Shown here one piece after another: positions 63,906 to 64,000 of a stretch of DNA of 64,000 nt. How positions within the stretch are numbered: position 1 is the first letter of the stretch; each line of letters begins with the position of its first letter. A model generated the notes under the pieces. The model had not been told where the DNA came from, ran no database searches, and saw nothing but the letters and a program-made list of their open reading frames with translations. The DNA lies in NCBI GenBank assembly GCA_002699585.1, contig PABP01000027.1:60059-124058 (forward strand), given 5' to 3'. The stretch comes from Anaerolineaceae bacterium. GTDB lineage: Bacteria; Chloroflexota; Anaerolineae; Aggregatilineales; Phototrophicaceae. A program made the translations under genes and the position numbers.

Positions 63906-64000
63906 CATCTTCTTCAAACGACGATTCTCTTCTTCCAGTTCACGCAGCCGTTTGACGTCCGAGCTTTTCATACCGCCGTATTTGGCTTTCCAGTTGTAAA
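63906..64000 (-). mobile_element. IS3-family insertion, 3' part of orfA (runs off window)
   Basis: The complement from the right edge reads Y-N-W-K-A-K-Y-G-G-M-K-S-S-D-V-K-R-L-R-E-L, then E-E-E-N-R-R-L-K-K-M-F. This is the leucine-zipper end of an IS3-family orfA (IS407/IS51-type). It passes without a stop into the dehydratase sequence at ~63905, so the junction lies within orfA itself and part of the IS is deleted or only a fragment integrated. The orfB side is not visible. Confidence 0.82.

Overview
The window looks like chromosomal DNA of a free-living bacterium, most probably a Chloroflexota (Anaerolineae-like) species. This is inferred from very large secreted multidomain proteins, Thr/Pro-rich tails, a STAND regulator with its LuxR-type HTH at the N-terminus and paired cyclic-di-AMP receptor-like genes. 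No rRNA, tRNA or CRISPR array was seen, so the taxonomic call is tentative. All assignments come from reading the translated sequence; no database search was run.

Layout. 1-1.7 kb: end of an MBOAT O-acyltransferase and its SGNH/AlgJ-like partner (polysaccharide O-acetylation). 1.7-4.4 kb: an A+T-rich two-gene cassette on the minus strand, an NA37/YejK-type nucleoid-associated protein plus a large membrane protein, which looks inserted. 4.6-7.8 kb: small housekeeping or stress genes (P-loop kinase, MpaB-type oxygenase, AlkD-like repair protein, GNAT). 7.8-18.7 kb: secreted proteins, including two of three paralogues that share a GDW-repeat C-terminal module. 19-22.7 kb: a decayed mobile region (ISL3-type transposase remnant, piece of a conjugative coupling protein, orphan genes).

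23.3-47.8 kb is the centre of interest: four consecutive plus-strand genes encoding giant secreted proteins of 3058, 1617, about 2869 and 508 residues. Two carry cohesin domains (two each) and three end in a dockerin, and the second gene has both. Together they form a compact, apparently self-contained cohesin-dockerin system, as in cellulosomes. Its dockerin partners are unusual: a sugar-dehydrogenase-like beta-propeller protein loaded with malectin-type lectin domains, an SGNH esterase, and one of the scaffoldins itself. In the 3058-residue protein three malectin-type domains appear to be nested inside other beta-sandwich domains rather than strung end to end. Hairpin terminators separate the four genes.

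48-58 kb: a pentapeptide-repeat membrane protein, the third GDW-module paralogue, a Gfo/Idh/MocA oxidoreductase, a GNAT remnant and a STAND regulator. 58.3-60.2 kb: two secreted proteins divergent from that regulator, one an alpha/beta hydrolase. 60.5-61.8 kb: a frameshifted lipoprotein and two tandem cyclic-di-AMP receptor-like proteins. 62-64 kb: a winged-helix protein, a frameshifted serine resolvase remnant, and a sugar-acid dehydratase pseudogene of the IlvD/Edd family interrupted by an IS3-family element that runs off the right edge.
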